This document shows, piece after piece, positions 54,630 through 62,788 of a stretch of DNA of 64,000 nucleotides (positions are counted from its first letter, which is position 1; every line of letters begins with the position of its first letter). The stretch spans positions 124,001-188,000 of the forward strand of contig DAOSEM010000001.1 of assembly GCA_035363115.1 (NCBI GenBank). Reading direction: 5' to 3'. This DNA comes from Syntrophales bacterium (lineage in GTDB: Bacteria > Desulfobacterota > Syntrophia > Syntrophales > PHBD01). The position numbers and the translations under genes were made by a program. Under the pieces are notes generated by a model that ran no database searches, had not been told where the DNA came from, and saw only the letters and a list, made by a program, of their open reading frames with translations.

Positions 54630-54661
54630 TTGACAAGTCCTGTTTGTTCTGGAAGTGTAAA
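54630..54661 (+). promoter_or_regulatory. Candidate MerR-type promoter of the acyl-CoA cluster
   Basis: TTGACA (54630-54635) and TGTAAA (54656-54661) are separated by 20 bases. Such long spacers are typical of promoters activated by MerR-family proteins, and a MerR gene lies in the same cluster. The -10 match is weak, so this is tentative. Confidence 0.4.
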
Positions 54662-54736
54662 GTAATAGTTTATAGTAGCCGTTATGGAACAGCCTCTCAT
54701 TTTGCGAAATAAATTCATGATTACCGGAGAATAGAC

Positions 54737-55774
54737 ATGAAAACACGCATCACGGAGTTGTTTGGCATCCAGTATCCGATCGTCCTGTCCGGAATGAGCT
54801 GGATCAGCGTGCCCAAGATGGTGGCGGCGGTTTCGAACGCCGGAGGGCTGGGCATCCTGGCGACGGGTCCCCTGGACAAGGAGCAGACGAGGCAGTCGAT
54901 CCGGGAGATCCGGAAGCTGACGGACAAGCCCTTCGGGGCCAACACGTCCCTGATGTTTCCCGGGGCGATGGAGACGGCCAAGGTGCTCCTGGAGGAGAAG
55001 GTCCCGGTCATCAATTTCGCCCTGGGCAAGGGGGACTGGCTGGTCCGGGAGGCGCACAAATACGGCGGCAAGGTGATCGCCACCGTCGTCAAGGAGCAGC
55101 ACGCCAGGCGCGCCGAGGAATACGGGGTCGACGCCGTGATCGCCACGGGCTACGAGGCCGCGGCCCACGGAGAGGCCGTCGCGTCCATGATTCTCATCCC
55201 CAGCCTGGCTGAGAAGATCAAGATCCCCATCATCGCCGCGGGCGGATTCGCCGACGGCAAGGGCCTCGCCGCCGCGCTGGCCCTGGGGGCGGACGGCATC
55301 GCCATGGGGACGCGCTTCATGACGACGAAGGAAAGCCCGCTCCACGAGAATTTCAAGAAGCTGTCCCTCGAAAAGGGCGTCTCCGACACGCTCTACTCCA
55401 AACGCATCGACGGCCTCTTCTGCCGGGTCATGGAGACGGAGACGGCGCACAAGGCGATCCGGCGCGGACTGGACCTGCCGGCCGCCTTCTTCAACGCCCG
55501 CGAGATCGCCACGATGCTCCACCTGCCCTTCTTCAAGCTCTTCATCGGCGTCCTCCTGTCAGGATGGAAGAACGCCCGGCAACTGGCCTACTTCGCGAAC
55601 GCCGGCAAGGCGTTCCGGCTGGCCACGGAGAACGGCGACATGGTGAAGGGCATTCTCCCGGTCGGACAGGTAACCGGCCTGATGCACGACATCCCGACGG
55701 TCTCCGCCCTGATGGAGCGGACGGTCCGGGAGGCCGGTGCCGTGCGCGACCGCTTCGCGGTCCAGTTGTCCTGA
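54737..55774 (+). CDS. Nitronate monooxygenase/enoyl reductase-like FMN protein
   Basis: 345 residues of the 2-nitropropane dioxygenase family, a TIM barrel binding FMN. Signatures: FGIQYPIVLSGMSWIS, AAVSNAGGLGILATG, IIAAGGFADGKGLAAALALG and ADGIAMGTRFMTT. Family members oxidise nitronates, or act as enoyl reductases in fatty acid synthesis; being first in an acyl-CoA degradation cluster favours a role on an acyl substrate or in detoxification. The gene lies 72 bases before the first crotonase gene. Confidence 0.85.
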   Translation: MKTRITELFGIQYPIVLSGMSWISVPKMVAAVSNAGGLGILATGPLDKEQTRQSIREIRKLTDKPFGANTSLMFPGAMETAKVLLEEKVPVINFALGKGDWLVREAHKYGGKVIATVVKEQHARRAEEYGVDAVIATGYEAAAHGEAVASMILIPSLAEKIKIPIIAAGGFADGKGLAAALALGADGIAMGTRFMTTKESPLHENFKKLSLEKGVSDTLYSKRIDGLFCRVMETETAHKAIRRGLDLPAAFFNAREIATMLHLPFFKLFIGVLLSGWKNARQLAYFANAGKAFRLATENGDMVKGILPVGQVTGLMHDIPTVSALMERTVREAGAVRDRFAVQLS

Positions 55775-55846
55775 CGTCCCATGGACAGGAAAAGGAGAAA
55801 GAAAGATACATGCACCCTTGCATGAACTTGTATGAGGAGGTCGATG

Positions 55847-56608
55847 ATGAGTTATGAGACGATGCAGTTCGTAAGGGAGGGGCCCGTCGGGGTCCTGACC
55901 TTCAACCGTCCCGAGGCCATGAATGCCATGAACTACGTCATGATCAGCGAGTTCCGGGATTTCTTCCAGGAGCGGTTCCGCGACCATGACACCCGGGTGA
56001 TCGTCCTGACCGGGGCCGGAAAGGCGTTCAATGCCGGCATGGACATGAATGATCTTATGAATTTCATTCCCCCCGGCGGCTTCAAACCCAAGGCCGTCTA
56101 CGAGTTTCAGAAACTTTTTTCCGATTTCATCCTTTTCATGAGGCGCTGTCCCCAGCCGATCATCGCCGCCGTCAACGGTGGGGCGGCGGGGGCGGGGCTG
56201 TCCATCGCGGCGGCCTGCGACGTCCGGATTGCCGCCCCGGAGGCGAAATTCATCGCCGCCTACATCAACATCGGTACCGGCGGGGCGGACATGGGGTCTT
56301 CCTGGCTGTTCCCACGCATCGTGGGGGCCGGGAATGCGGCGCGATACCTGATGACGGGTGACAAGTTCGGCGCCGACGAGGCCTATCGCATCGGATTTGT
56401 CCAGGCCATCGTCGGGAAGGACCGCCTGCTGGAGGAGGCCATGAAGATGGCGCAGACCATGGCGGGGAAATCGCCGATCGGGCTGAGACTGACCAAGGAG
56501 GCCCTGAACCGGAACACCGGCGGGCTCAGCCTTGAGGACGCAATCATGCTGGAAGACCGGAACCAGGCGATGTGCATGGTGGAGATGACCTCGCAGAACG
56601 CCGGGTAA
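55847..56608 (+). CDS. Crotonase-family enzyme lacking the usual catalytic glutamates
   Basis: 253 residues from ATG 55847 (GAGGAGG six bases upstream; ATG 55844 is too close). The crotonase fold is clear: VLTFNRPEAMNAMNYV, GAGKAFNAGMDM, VNGGAAGAGLSIAAACDVRI. Aligned by eye to rat enoyl-CoA hydratase, the Glu144 position is Ser (GLSIA) and the Glu164 position is Tyr (AYINIG). It is thus unlikely to be a standard hydratase; isomerase, hydrolase or ring-cleavage activity on a special acyl-CoA is possible. The oxyanion-hole glycines appear intact. Part of the acyl-CoA cluster. Confidence 0.85.
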   Translation: MSYETMQFVREGPVGVLTFNRPEAMNAMNYVMISEFRDFFQERFRDHDTRVIVLTGAGKAFNAGMDMNDLMNFIPPGGFKPKAVYEFQKLFSDFILFMRRCPQPIIAAVNGGAAGAGLSIAAACDVRIAAPEAKFIAAYINIGTGGADMGSSWLFPRIVGAGNAARYLMTGDKFGADEAYRIGFVQAIVGKDRLLEEAMKMAQTMAGKSPIGLRLTKEALNRNTGGLSLEDAIMLEDRNQAMCMVEMTSQNAG

Positions 56609-56683
56609 CGACCGACAGGGAAAAGGACTTTTTCATTCATCTTAGCCCGCGAAAGCGATCCGTTGGGAGAGAAAGGAAAAAGC

Positions 56684-58360
56684 ATGGAAGACAGAATCTG
56701 GCACAAGGCATACGTGGCGGGCGTTTCACCGACGTTGAACATTGAGAGAATAACCATGGGCGCCGTTCTGAAAAGGACGGCGTCGCGTTTTCCGGACCAT
56801 GTCGCACTCATTCTGATGGGAAAAGAGATCACCTACCGGGAGCTGGACGAGAGCGTCGACCGGTTCGCCGCCGCCCTGCACGGCCTGGGCGTGAAGAAGA
56901 ACGACAAGGTTGCCCTGATCCTGCCCAACATTCCACAGATGGTCATCGCCACCTATGCCCTGTTTCGCCTGGGGGCCGTGGCGGTGATGAACAACCCCCT
57001 CTACACGCCCGCGGAACTGGAGCACAACCTGAACAGCTCCGAGGCGCGCGTAGCCGTTGCGATGGACCTGTTCGTGCCGACGGTGCTGTCCCTCAAGGGC
57101 ACCACAAAGATTGAAAAGGTGGTGGTCTGCCATGCCCGGGACTACCTGCCGGCCGACGCCGCCGACGATCCCCTGGTCAAGGAGGTTGCCGCCCTGCATT
57201 TCGATATTCCTCCGGAGAGCGGCGTCTATGAGTTCAGCGCCCTCCTGGCCGGTCCCGTTTCGTTGCCCCCGGACACGAAAGTCGATTTCGACGATCCGGC
57301 GGCCTTCATCTTCACGGGCGGAACGACGGGCGTCTCCAAGGCCGTCGTCATCAGCCATGCCAACTCCAGCGTCGCCGCCCAGCAGTTCCGGGCCTGGCTG
57401 TTCGATACGGAAGACGGGAAGGAGCGGCTGCTGGCCGTCCTGCCCTTCTTCCACGTGGCCGGTTATACCGACATGATGAACAACGCCATCATGAGGGGGT
57501 GGACCAACATCCTCGTTCCCCGGCCCACGCCGGACACGATCTGCGAGCTGACGCTGCGCTTCAAGCCCACCCTGTTCGGCGGTGTCCCGACGATGTTCGT
57601 GGGGCTCCTGAACCACCCGAAATTCACGTCCATGAAGATGGACTTCATCAAGGGCTGCTTCTCCGGGGCCGCGCCGGTCGCCCTGGAGACGATCCACCAG
57701 TGGGAGGCCCTCACCGGCTCCTCGATCGTTGAGTTGTACGGGCTCTCCGAGACGTCGGCCCTGGCCACGTTCAACCCCTGGCGGGGGAAGACCAAGCTCG
57801 GGAGCGTGGGAATCCCGCTGCCGGAGGTGGACTGCCGCATCGTCGACGTCGAAACGGGAACGAAAGACCAGAAGCTCGGCGAGGCCGGGGAGATCCTGCT
57901 CAAGGGACCCCAGGTCACAAAGGAGTACTACAACAATCCCGAGGCGACGGCCGAGGTCATCCGGGACGGGTGGCTCTCCACGGGCGATATCGGCTACCTG
58001 GATGAAGAGGGGTACCTGTTCATCGTCGACCGGAAGAAGGACGTCATCATCGCCGGCGGGTACAATATTTATCCGCGGGAGGTGGACGAGGTCCTCTACC
58101 AGCACCCCAAGGTGCAGGCCGCGTGCGTCGTCGGGATCCCGGACACGTACCGCGGAGAGACGGTGAAGGCCTTCGTGGTCCTGAAGCAGGGCGAGACGGC
58201 CACGGAGAAGGAGATCACCGATTTCTGCAAGGCGAAGCTCGCTGCATACAAGGTTCCGAAATACGTCGAGTTCCGGCAGGCCCTGCCGCAGACGGCCGTG
58301 GGCAAGATCCTGCGCCGGGTGCTCAGGGACGAGGAGCTGGCGGCCCGGAAGGCGAAATAG
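56684..58360 (+). CDS. Long-chain or aryl acyl-CoA ligase (AMP-forming)
   Basis: 558 residues, using ATG 56684 (AAAGGA six bases upstream) rather than TTG 56663. All adenylate-forming motifs are present: FTGGTTGVSKAVVISHAN near residue 210, ELYGLSETSA near 350, STGDIGYLDEEGYLFIVDRK near 435, the hinge, and the catalytic Lys in PQTAVGKILRR near 545. It activates a carboxylic acid with ATP and CoA, feeding the dehydrogenase and crotonase enzymes of the same cluster. Chain-length preference cannot be read with confidence. Confidence 0.9.
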   Translation: MEDRIWHKAYVAGVSPTLNIERITMGAVLKRTASRFPDHVALILMGKEITYRELDESVDRFAAALHGLGVKKNDKVALILPNIPQMVIATYALFRLGAVAVMNNPLYTPAELEHNLNSSEARVAVAMDLFVPTVLSLKGTTKIEKVVVCHARDYLPADAADDPLVKEVAALHFDIPPESGVYEFSALLAGPVSLPPDTKVDFDDPAAFIFTGGTTGVSKAVVISHANSSVAAQQFRAWLFDTEDGKERLLAVLPFFHVAGYTDMMNNAIMRGWTNILVPRPTPDTICELTLRFKPTLFGGVPTMFVGLLNHPKFTSMKMDFIKGCFSGAAPVALETIHQWEALTGSSIVELYGLSETSALATFNPWRGKTKLGSVGIPLPEVDCRIVDVETGTKDQKLGEAGEILLKGPQVTKEYYNNPEATAEVIRDGWLSTGDIGYLDEEGYLFIVDRKKDVIIAGGYNIYPREVDEVLYQHPKVQAACVVGIPDTYRGETVKAFVVLKQGETATEKEITDFCKAKLAAYKVPKYVEFRQALPQTAVGKILRRVLRDEELAARKAK

Positions 58361-58460
58361 GGAGCCGGCCTCCTCCCGGCGATGCCGGGAATCCTTGATT
58401 CGGGAACGGGAAGTCGGCTATGCAGCGGCACGGGATTCATTCCGGGAAGGAGAAAATGAT

Positions 58461-59159
58461 ATGGGATTGAGAATCGGAGAGCTGTCCAAGATGACGGGCG
58501 TGCCCATATCCACCATCCGCTATTATGTCGCCAACGGCCTGCTGCCCGTTCCCGAGAAGGTCGGCAAGCTGCTTTCCCACTACGACGAGAGCTGTGTCCA
58601 GACGCTCCAGACCATCCTTTACCTGCAGGAAAACAGGCACTTTCCCCTGGCGATCATCAAGAACATCTTAAGAAGGATGGACAGCGGCCTGAGCCTGCAG
58701 GAGGCCGAATCCGTGGAGGACGTGATCTTCAATCCTCCCGGGAACGCCGTCGACAGCCGGCTCATGAACCGGACGGAATTCCTGTCACAGACGGGGCTGA
58801 CGGCACAGGAGCTGGAGACGGCGGAAACAATGGGGCTCATCATGCCCTACGTCCATGACGAGGGCCGGGAGCTCTACAACCATGAAGACGTCCTGTGGGG
58901 AAAGGACGTCCTGAAGAGAATCCTGCAGTTCGAGAACTGCTGGGACGACTTTGTTGAATACCTGAACATCGGAGACCGGATGATCGATCAGGAATTCGCG
59001 ATCCGGGAGAAGATCGTCCGGGACCGGAGCCTGAAGGAGAACATGGAGATCTCCATCGAGCTGTCGAAGGCGGCGGAGTACACGCGCGGTTACCTGTTGA
59101 GGAGGCTCTTCCAGAGGAAGATCCGGTCGCACATCAAAATGAGCCTGGAGGACAAGTAA
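58461..59159 (+). CDS. MerR-family regulator of the acyl-CoA cluster
   Basis: 232 residues from ATG 58461 with AAGGAG eight bases upstream. The N-terminal winged helix LRIGELSKMTGVPISTIRYY then VANGLLPVPEK is typical of MerR. The C-terminal 150 residues are helical and differ from metal-sensing MerR proteins, suggesting an organic or acyl-CoA effector. It sits between the ligase and the dehydrogenase and may act at the 20-base-spacer promoter near 54.65 kb. Confidence 0.85.
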   Translation: MGLRIGELSKMTGVPISTIRYYVANGLLPVPEKVGKLLSHYDESCVQTLQTILYLQENRHFPLAIIKNILRRMDSGLSLQEAESVEDVIFNPPGNAVDSRLMNRTEFLSQTGLTAQELETAETMGLIMPYVHDEGRELYNHEDVLWGKDVLKRILQFENCWDDFVEYLNIGDRMIDQEFAIREKIVRDRSLKENMEISIELSKAAEYTRGYLLRRLFQRKIRSHIKMSLEDK

Positions 59160-59275
59160 GCGCATCGCTGCCGCGCTCCGGAAGTCTCTTGTGAAAATCA
59201 TGCGGCGCCGTCTGCGTCGAGTTACGACGGGCGACGCTTCATTCATGAACGGTGTCGATTGTAGCGGAGGATTGC

Positions 59276-61075
59276 ATGGGACAGAATTTTTACAAGCGGG
59301 ATGACAGGGACGTGAAGTTCGTCCTGAAGGAACACCTGGGCATCGATCAGCTCCTGGAGCTGGAGCCGTATCGGGGATTCACCATGGAAGATTTCGACAT
59401 GATCCTCGACCAGGCCCAGAAGATCGCGGCCAATGACGTGGCGCCGTCGTTCCAGGACGGCGACCGGCAGGGGTGCCGGTTCGACCAGGGCCGGGTCCTG
59501 GTGCCGGAATCGTTCAAGCACGCCTGGAAGGTTTTCCGGGAGGGCTCCTGGTTCGCCCTGGCGATGAAGACGGACTTCGGGGGCCAGGGACTGCCCCTGA
59601 TCGTGGCCGAGGCGGCGATGGAGTTTTTCATCAGCGCCAATTTCTCCTTCGGCTGCTTCGCGGGGCTGGGACCGGGCAACGGGTCCATGATCGAGAGCTT
59701 CGGCTCCCCGGAGCAGAAGGACCTCTTCTGCGCGAAGATGTACGACGGCACCTGGGGCGGCAGCATGTGCCTGACGGAGCCGGCGGTGGGCTCCGACGCC
59801 CATATGGTCGCCGCGAAGGCGTCACCCGACGGGAAATACTACAAAATCCAGGGGACGAAGATCTTCATCACCTCCGGCGAGCACGACCTGACCGAGAACA
59901 TCGTCCACCTGGTCATCGCCCGGATCGAAGGCGCGCCGGCGGGGGCGAAGGGCGTATCCCTCTTCGCCGTGCCCAAGATCTGGGTGAATGAGGACGGAAC
60001 GCTGGGCAAACCGAACGACGTGGCCTGCATCGGCATCGAGCACAAGATGGGCCTCAACGGCTCGGCCACCTGCGTCCTGAATTTCGGGGAAAACGGGCAG
60101 TGCCGGGGGCACCTGATCGGGGAGGCCGGCAAGGGGCTGGCCTACATGTTCCAGATGGTCAACGTGGCCCGGATGGCCGTGGGGCTGGAGGCGGTGGCCT
60201 TCGGCGCGAACATCTACGCGAACGTCCTGGAATACGCGAAGGAGCGCGTCCAGGGGACGCGGTTCGCCATGGGCGGCGAGCGGATCCGGATCGTGGAGCA
60301 CGCGGACATCCGCCGGATGCTTTTGAACCTGAAATCCCTGACGGAGGGGATGCGTGCGCTCGTCTACAAGACCTACCTCATGGAGGACCTGTCGAGGAAC
60401 TGCCCCGATCCGGACAGGCGGCGGAAGGCGAAGGGCCGCCTGGAGCTGTTTACGCCGCTGGTGAAGGCCTACTGCTCGGACCGGATCTTCGAGATGGGCC
60501 GGGACGGCATCCAGGCCCTCGGGGGGTACGGATTCACCAAGGAGTACCCCATCGAGCAGTACACCCGGGATTGCAAGATCCTCTCCATCTGGGACGGCAC
60601 GAACTTCATCCAGTCCGCCGACCTGGTGGGGCGGAAGCTGAACATGGGCGGAGGCGCCGTCTTCCAGGCCTGGGCCGAGGACGTCTCGGCCTTCATCAAG
60701 GACCACGAGAAAGACCGGACCTTCGGCAAGGAGCTGGAGATCCTGAAAGAGGCCCTGGAGGCGGTGGTCGGGCTGGTGATGGACTACGGCCGGTACTTCG
60801 GGGAAGGGAAGCTCGACCTGATCCCGCTCACCTCGACGCGGTTTCTCGACTGCATGTCCGAGGTGGCCGTCGCCCACCTGCTTCTGGAACAGGGCATGAT
60901 CGCCCAGACCAGGCTGGAGGGCGGGGATGCGGGAGCGGACGCCGATTTTTACCGCGGCAAGGTGGCGGCGGTGCAGTATTACTGCCGGAACTTCCTGCCC
61001 CAGGTCTTCGGCCGGGCCCGGATCATCAAGATGGAGGACCTGACCGCCGTCCAGGTCGAGGAGGCGGCGCTGTAG
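59276..61075 (+). CDS. Acyl-CoA dehydrogenase, 600-residue class, with Asp in the catalytic-Glu position
   Basis: 599 residues from ATG 59276 (GCGGAGG five bases upstream). It belongs to the long acyl-CoA dehydrogenase class with an extra C-terminal domain. FAD/substrate motifs: MCLTEPAVGSDAH, IQGTKIFITSGEHDL, IEHKMGLNGSATC, and the C-terminal GGYGFTKEYPIEQYTRDCKI. The segment that is normally Y-E-G-T-N, holding the catalytic base, reads IWDGTNFIQ here (GAC codon near residue 438). Asp as catalytic base is known in some cyclohexane-carboxyl-CoA-type dehydrogenases, though at another position. The enzyme oxidises an acyl-CoA and passes electrons to an electron-transfer flavoprotein not present in the window. 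Confidence 0.9.
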   Translation: MGQNFYKRDDRDVKFVLKEHLGIDQLLELEPYRGFTMEDFDMILDQAQKIAANDVAPSFQDGDRQGCRFDQGRVLVPESFKHAWKVFREGSWFALAMKTDFGGQGLPLIVAEAAMEFFISANFSFGCFAGLGPGNGSMIESFGSPEQKDLFCAKMYDGTWGGSMCLTEPAVGSDAHMVAAKASPDGKYYKIQGTKIFITSGEHDLTENIVHLVIARIEGAPAGAKGVSLFAVPKIWVNEDGTLGKPNDVACIGIEHKMGLNGSATCVLNFGENGQCRGHLIGEAGKGLAYMFQMVNVARMAVGLEAVAFGANIYANVLEYAKERVQGTRFAMGGERIRIVEHADIRRMLLNLKSLTEGMRALVYKTYLMEDLSRNCPDPDRRRKAKGRLELFTPLVKAYCSDRIFEMGRDGIQALGGYGFTKEYPIEQYTRDCKILSIWDGTNFIQSADLVGRKLNMGGGAVFQAWAEDVSAFIKDHEKDRTFGKELEILKEALEAVVGLVMDYGRYFGEGKLDLIPLTSTRFLDCMSEVAVAHLLLEQGMIAQTRLEGGDAGADADFYRGKVAAVQYYCRNFLPQVFGRARIIKMEDLTAVQVEEAAL

Positions 61076-61190
61076 CGGGATGTGGGCCCGCCTGCGCGGC
61101 GGGGTCCCGGGTCTGTGATTGTTATGATCATCTCTGCGGGGGGATCGTCCGGGAGGGCGGTCCCCCTGCGAATGACGGGGAGGATTCGGA

Positions 61191-61904
61191 ATGGCCGGAT
61201 TTGAGTACACGCTGGACGGGACGGTTGCCGTCCTCACCATGAACGACGGGGAGAACCGCATCAACCTGCCTTTCGTCGAGGGCTTCATGACGGTCCTGGA
61301 CGAGATCGAAGAGAAGACGGAGGCGAACGCGCTCGTCCTCCGCTCCGCCCATGACAAAATATTCTCCAACGGGATCGACGTCGCTTGGGTCACGGACATG
61401 ATCGGCCGGGACGAGATGGAGACCGTCTACCGGTACTTCCATTCCCTGGACACCTTCTTCAAGCGCCTGCTCCTGTACCCGATGCCGACCGTGGCGGTCC
61501 TGAACGGCCATGCCTTTGCCGGAGGGGCGGTCCTCTCTTGCTGCTTCGATTTCCGGTTCATGCGCACGGGGCGGGGCTTTTTCTGCCTGCCCGAGGTGGA
61601 TATCGGCGTTCCCTTCTGGCCCGGATTCATCGCGATCCTGAAGAAGGCCATCCCCATGACCGTCCTGAACGACATGTTCTACACGGGCGTGAGGCTGACC
61701 GCCGAGGAGTGCGAGACGCACCGGATCGTCCGCAAGGCCTGTCCGGTAGAGTCGCTGGACGCGGAGGCCCTGAGCTTCGCCAGGGGCCTCAACAAGCGGC
61801 GCGGCATTTACGGGGTCATGAAGGCCCGCATGAACGCGGGCGTCGTCCGCATCCTCGAAGAGGAGGATCCGGAGGTCATCCGGTCGGGCCAATTCCTCGC
61901 CTGA
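61191..61904 (+). CDS. Enoyl-CoA isomerase-like crotonase
   Basis: 237 residues; GGGGAGG lies seven bases before the ATG. The crotonase core is VLNGHAFAGGAVLSCCFDFR and GFFCLPEVDIGVPFWPG. A single catalytic Glu in LPEVDIG is kept, while the other hydratase Glu is Leu; this is the pattern of delta3-delta2-enoyl-CoA isomerases. It lies at the end of the rightward cluster, before the large palindrome. Confidence 0.85.
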   Translation: MAGFEYTLDGTVAVLTMNDGENRINLPFVEGFMTVLDEIEEKTEANALVLRSAHDKIFSNGIDVAWVTDMIGRDEMETVYRYFHSLDTFFKRLLLYPMPTVAVLNGHAFAGGAVLSCCFDFRFMRTGRGFFCLPEVDIGVPFWPGFIAILKKAIPMTVLNDMFYTGVRLTAEECETHRIVRKACPVESLDAEALSFARGLNKRRGIYGVMKARMNAGVVRILEEEDPEVIRSGQFLA

Positions 61905-61911
61905 CATTCCC

Positions 61912-61974
61912 GGGAAAACAGGTCAGATTTTTTTTTGCAGTTCAACATAGAAAATAAATCTGACCTGTTTTCCC
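61912..61974. terminator. 19-bp perfect palindrome, bidirectional terminator or REP-like element
   Basis: Arms GGGAAAACAGGTCAGATTT (61912-61930) and its exact complement (61956-61974) around a 25-base centre. It separates two convergent crotonase genes by only 77 bases. The 5' arm runs into nine T on the plus strand. Its regularity resembles the AAAACAGGTCAGATTT repeats near REP-associated transposases in other deltaproteobacteria (from memory). Confidence 0.8.
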
Positions 61975-61981
61975 CGTTGCC

Positions 61982-62734
61982 TTACGAGCGGATCTGCTTC
62001 TCCTGGAGCTTTCGCCACGTCGCGTCCGAGTACCAGATGTCGACGAACTCCAGGAGGGAGGCCCGCTCCCGCTGCCGGATCCGCTCCGCCAGGGGTCCCC
62101 GGAGGAGCTTCTTGATGCTGCCGAACGCGGGGGCGTCCCTGGTGGCCAGCTCTTCGGCCATCTTCATCGCCCGCGGTGCCACGTCCTCTTCCGCAACTGC
62201 CTCGTGGACGAGGCCGAGCCCGAGGGCCTCCTCGGCCGAGTAGAGGGCGCCGGAGTAGACGAAGGTCTCCGCGTTCTTCTGCCCCAGCCACATCTTCAGG
62301 ATCTCCACGCTCCCCGCAAACAGCGACGAGCCGAAGTTGATCTCGTTGAGGGAGATCCTCGCCTTGCCCGTGACCATGACCCGGTAGTCGCAGGCGATGG
62401 CGATCATGCAGCCCCCCGCCATCGTGTGTCCGTTGAGGGCCGCCACGACGGGCTTGGGAACCAGGAACAGGTCGCCGTAGAAGCGGGTGAATTTCGTGAG
62501 GTAGCGGAGGAAATCCTCCCGACCGTATTCCAGGAACTCCGGGATGTCGAACCCGTAGGTGAAGAACTTTCCCTTCCCCGTCAGGATGACGGCCCGGACG
62601 GCGGGATCCACGGCCAGATCCCGGAAGCAGGCCGTCAGCTCGTCGATAAAGGGCTCGTTCAGTGCGTTCACTTTCCCGCGGCTCAGCATGACCGTCGCAA
62701 TGCCGTGTTCCCTGCTCACCTCCAGAAACTGCAT
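61982..62734 (-). CDS. Enoyl-CoA hydratase/isomerase-family protein
   Basis: 250 residues. AAAGGAGG precedes the ATG. Core motifs: VMLSRGKVNALNEPFIDEL, LTGKGKFFTYGFDIPEF, LNGHTMAGGCMIAIACDYR and ISLNEINFGSSLFAG. One catalytic Glu (LNEINFG) is kept and the first hydratase Glu is Met, so isomerase-type chemistry is more likely than hydration. Convergent to the other isomerase-like gene, with which it shares only family-level similarity. It follows the M24 gene by 54 bases and is probably in the same transcript. Confidence 0.85.
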   Translation of the reverse strand: MQFLEVSREHGIATVMLSRGKVNALNEPFIDELTACFRDLAVDPAVRAVILTGKGKFFTYGFDIPEFLEYGREDFLRYLTKFTRFYGDLFLVPKPVVAALNGHTMAGGCMIAIACDYRVMVTGKARISLNEINFGSSLFAGSVEILKMWLGQKNAETFVYSGALYSAEEALGLGLVHEAVAEEDVAPRAMKMAEELATRDAPAFGSIKKLLRGPLAERIRQRERASLLEFVDIWYSDATWRKLQEKQIRS

Positions 62735-62788
62735 GCTCTAACCTCCTTTCCCTGGTTTGCCGGAAGCAAGATGCCTCCGGCAGGTACT

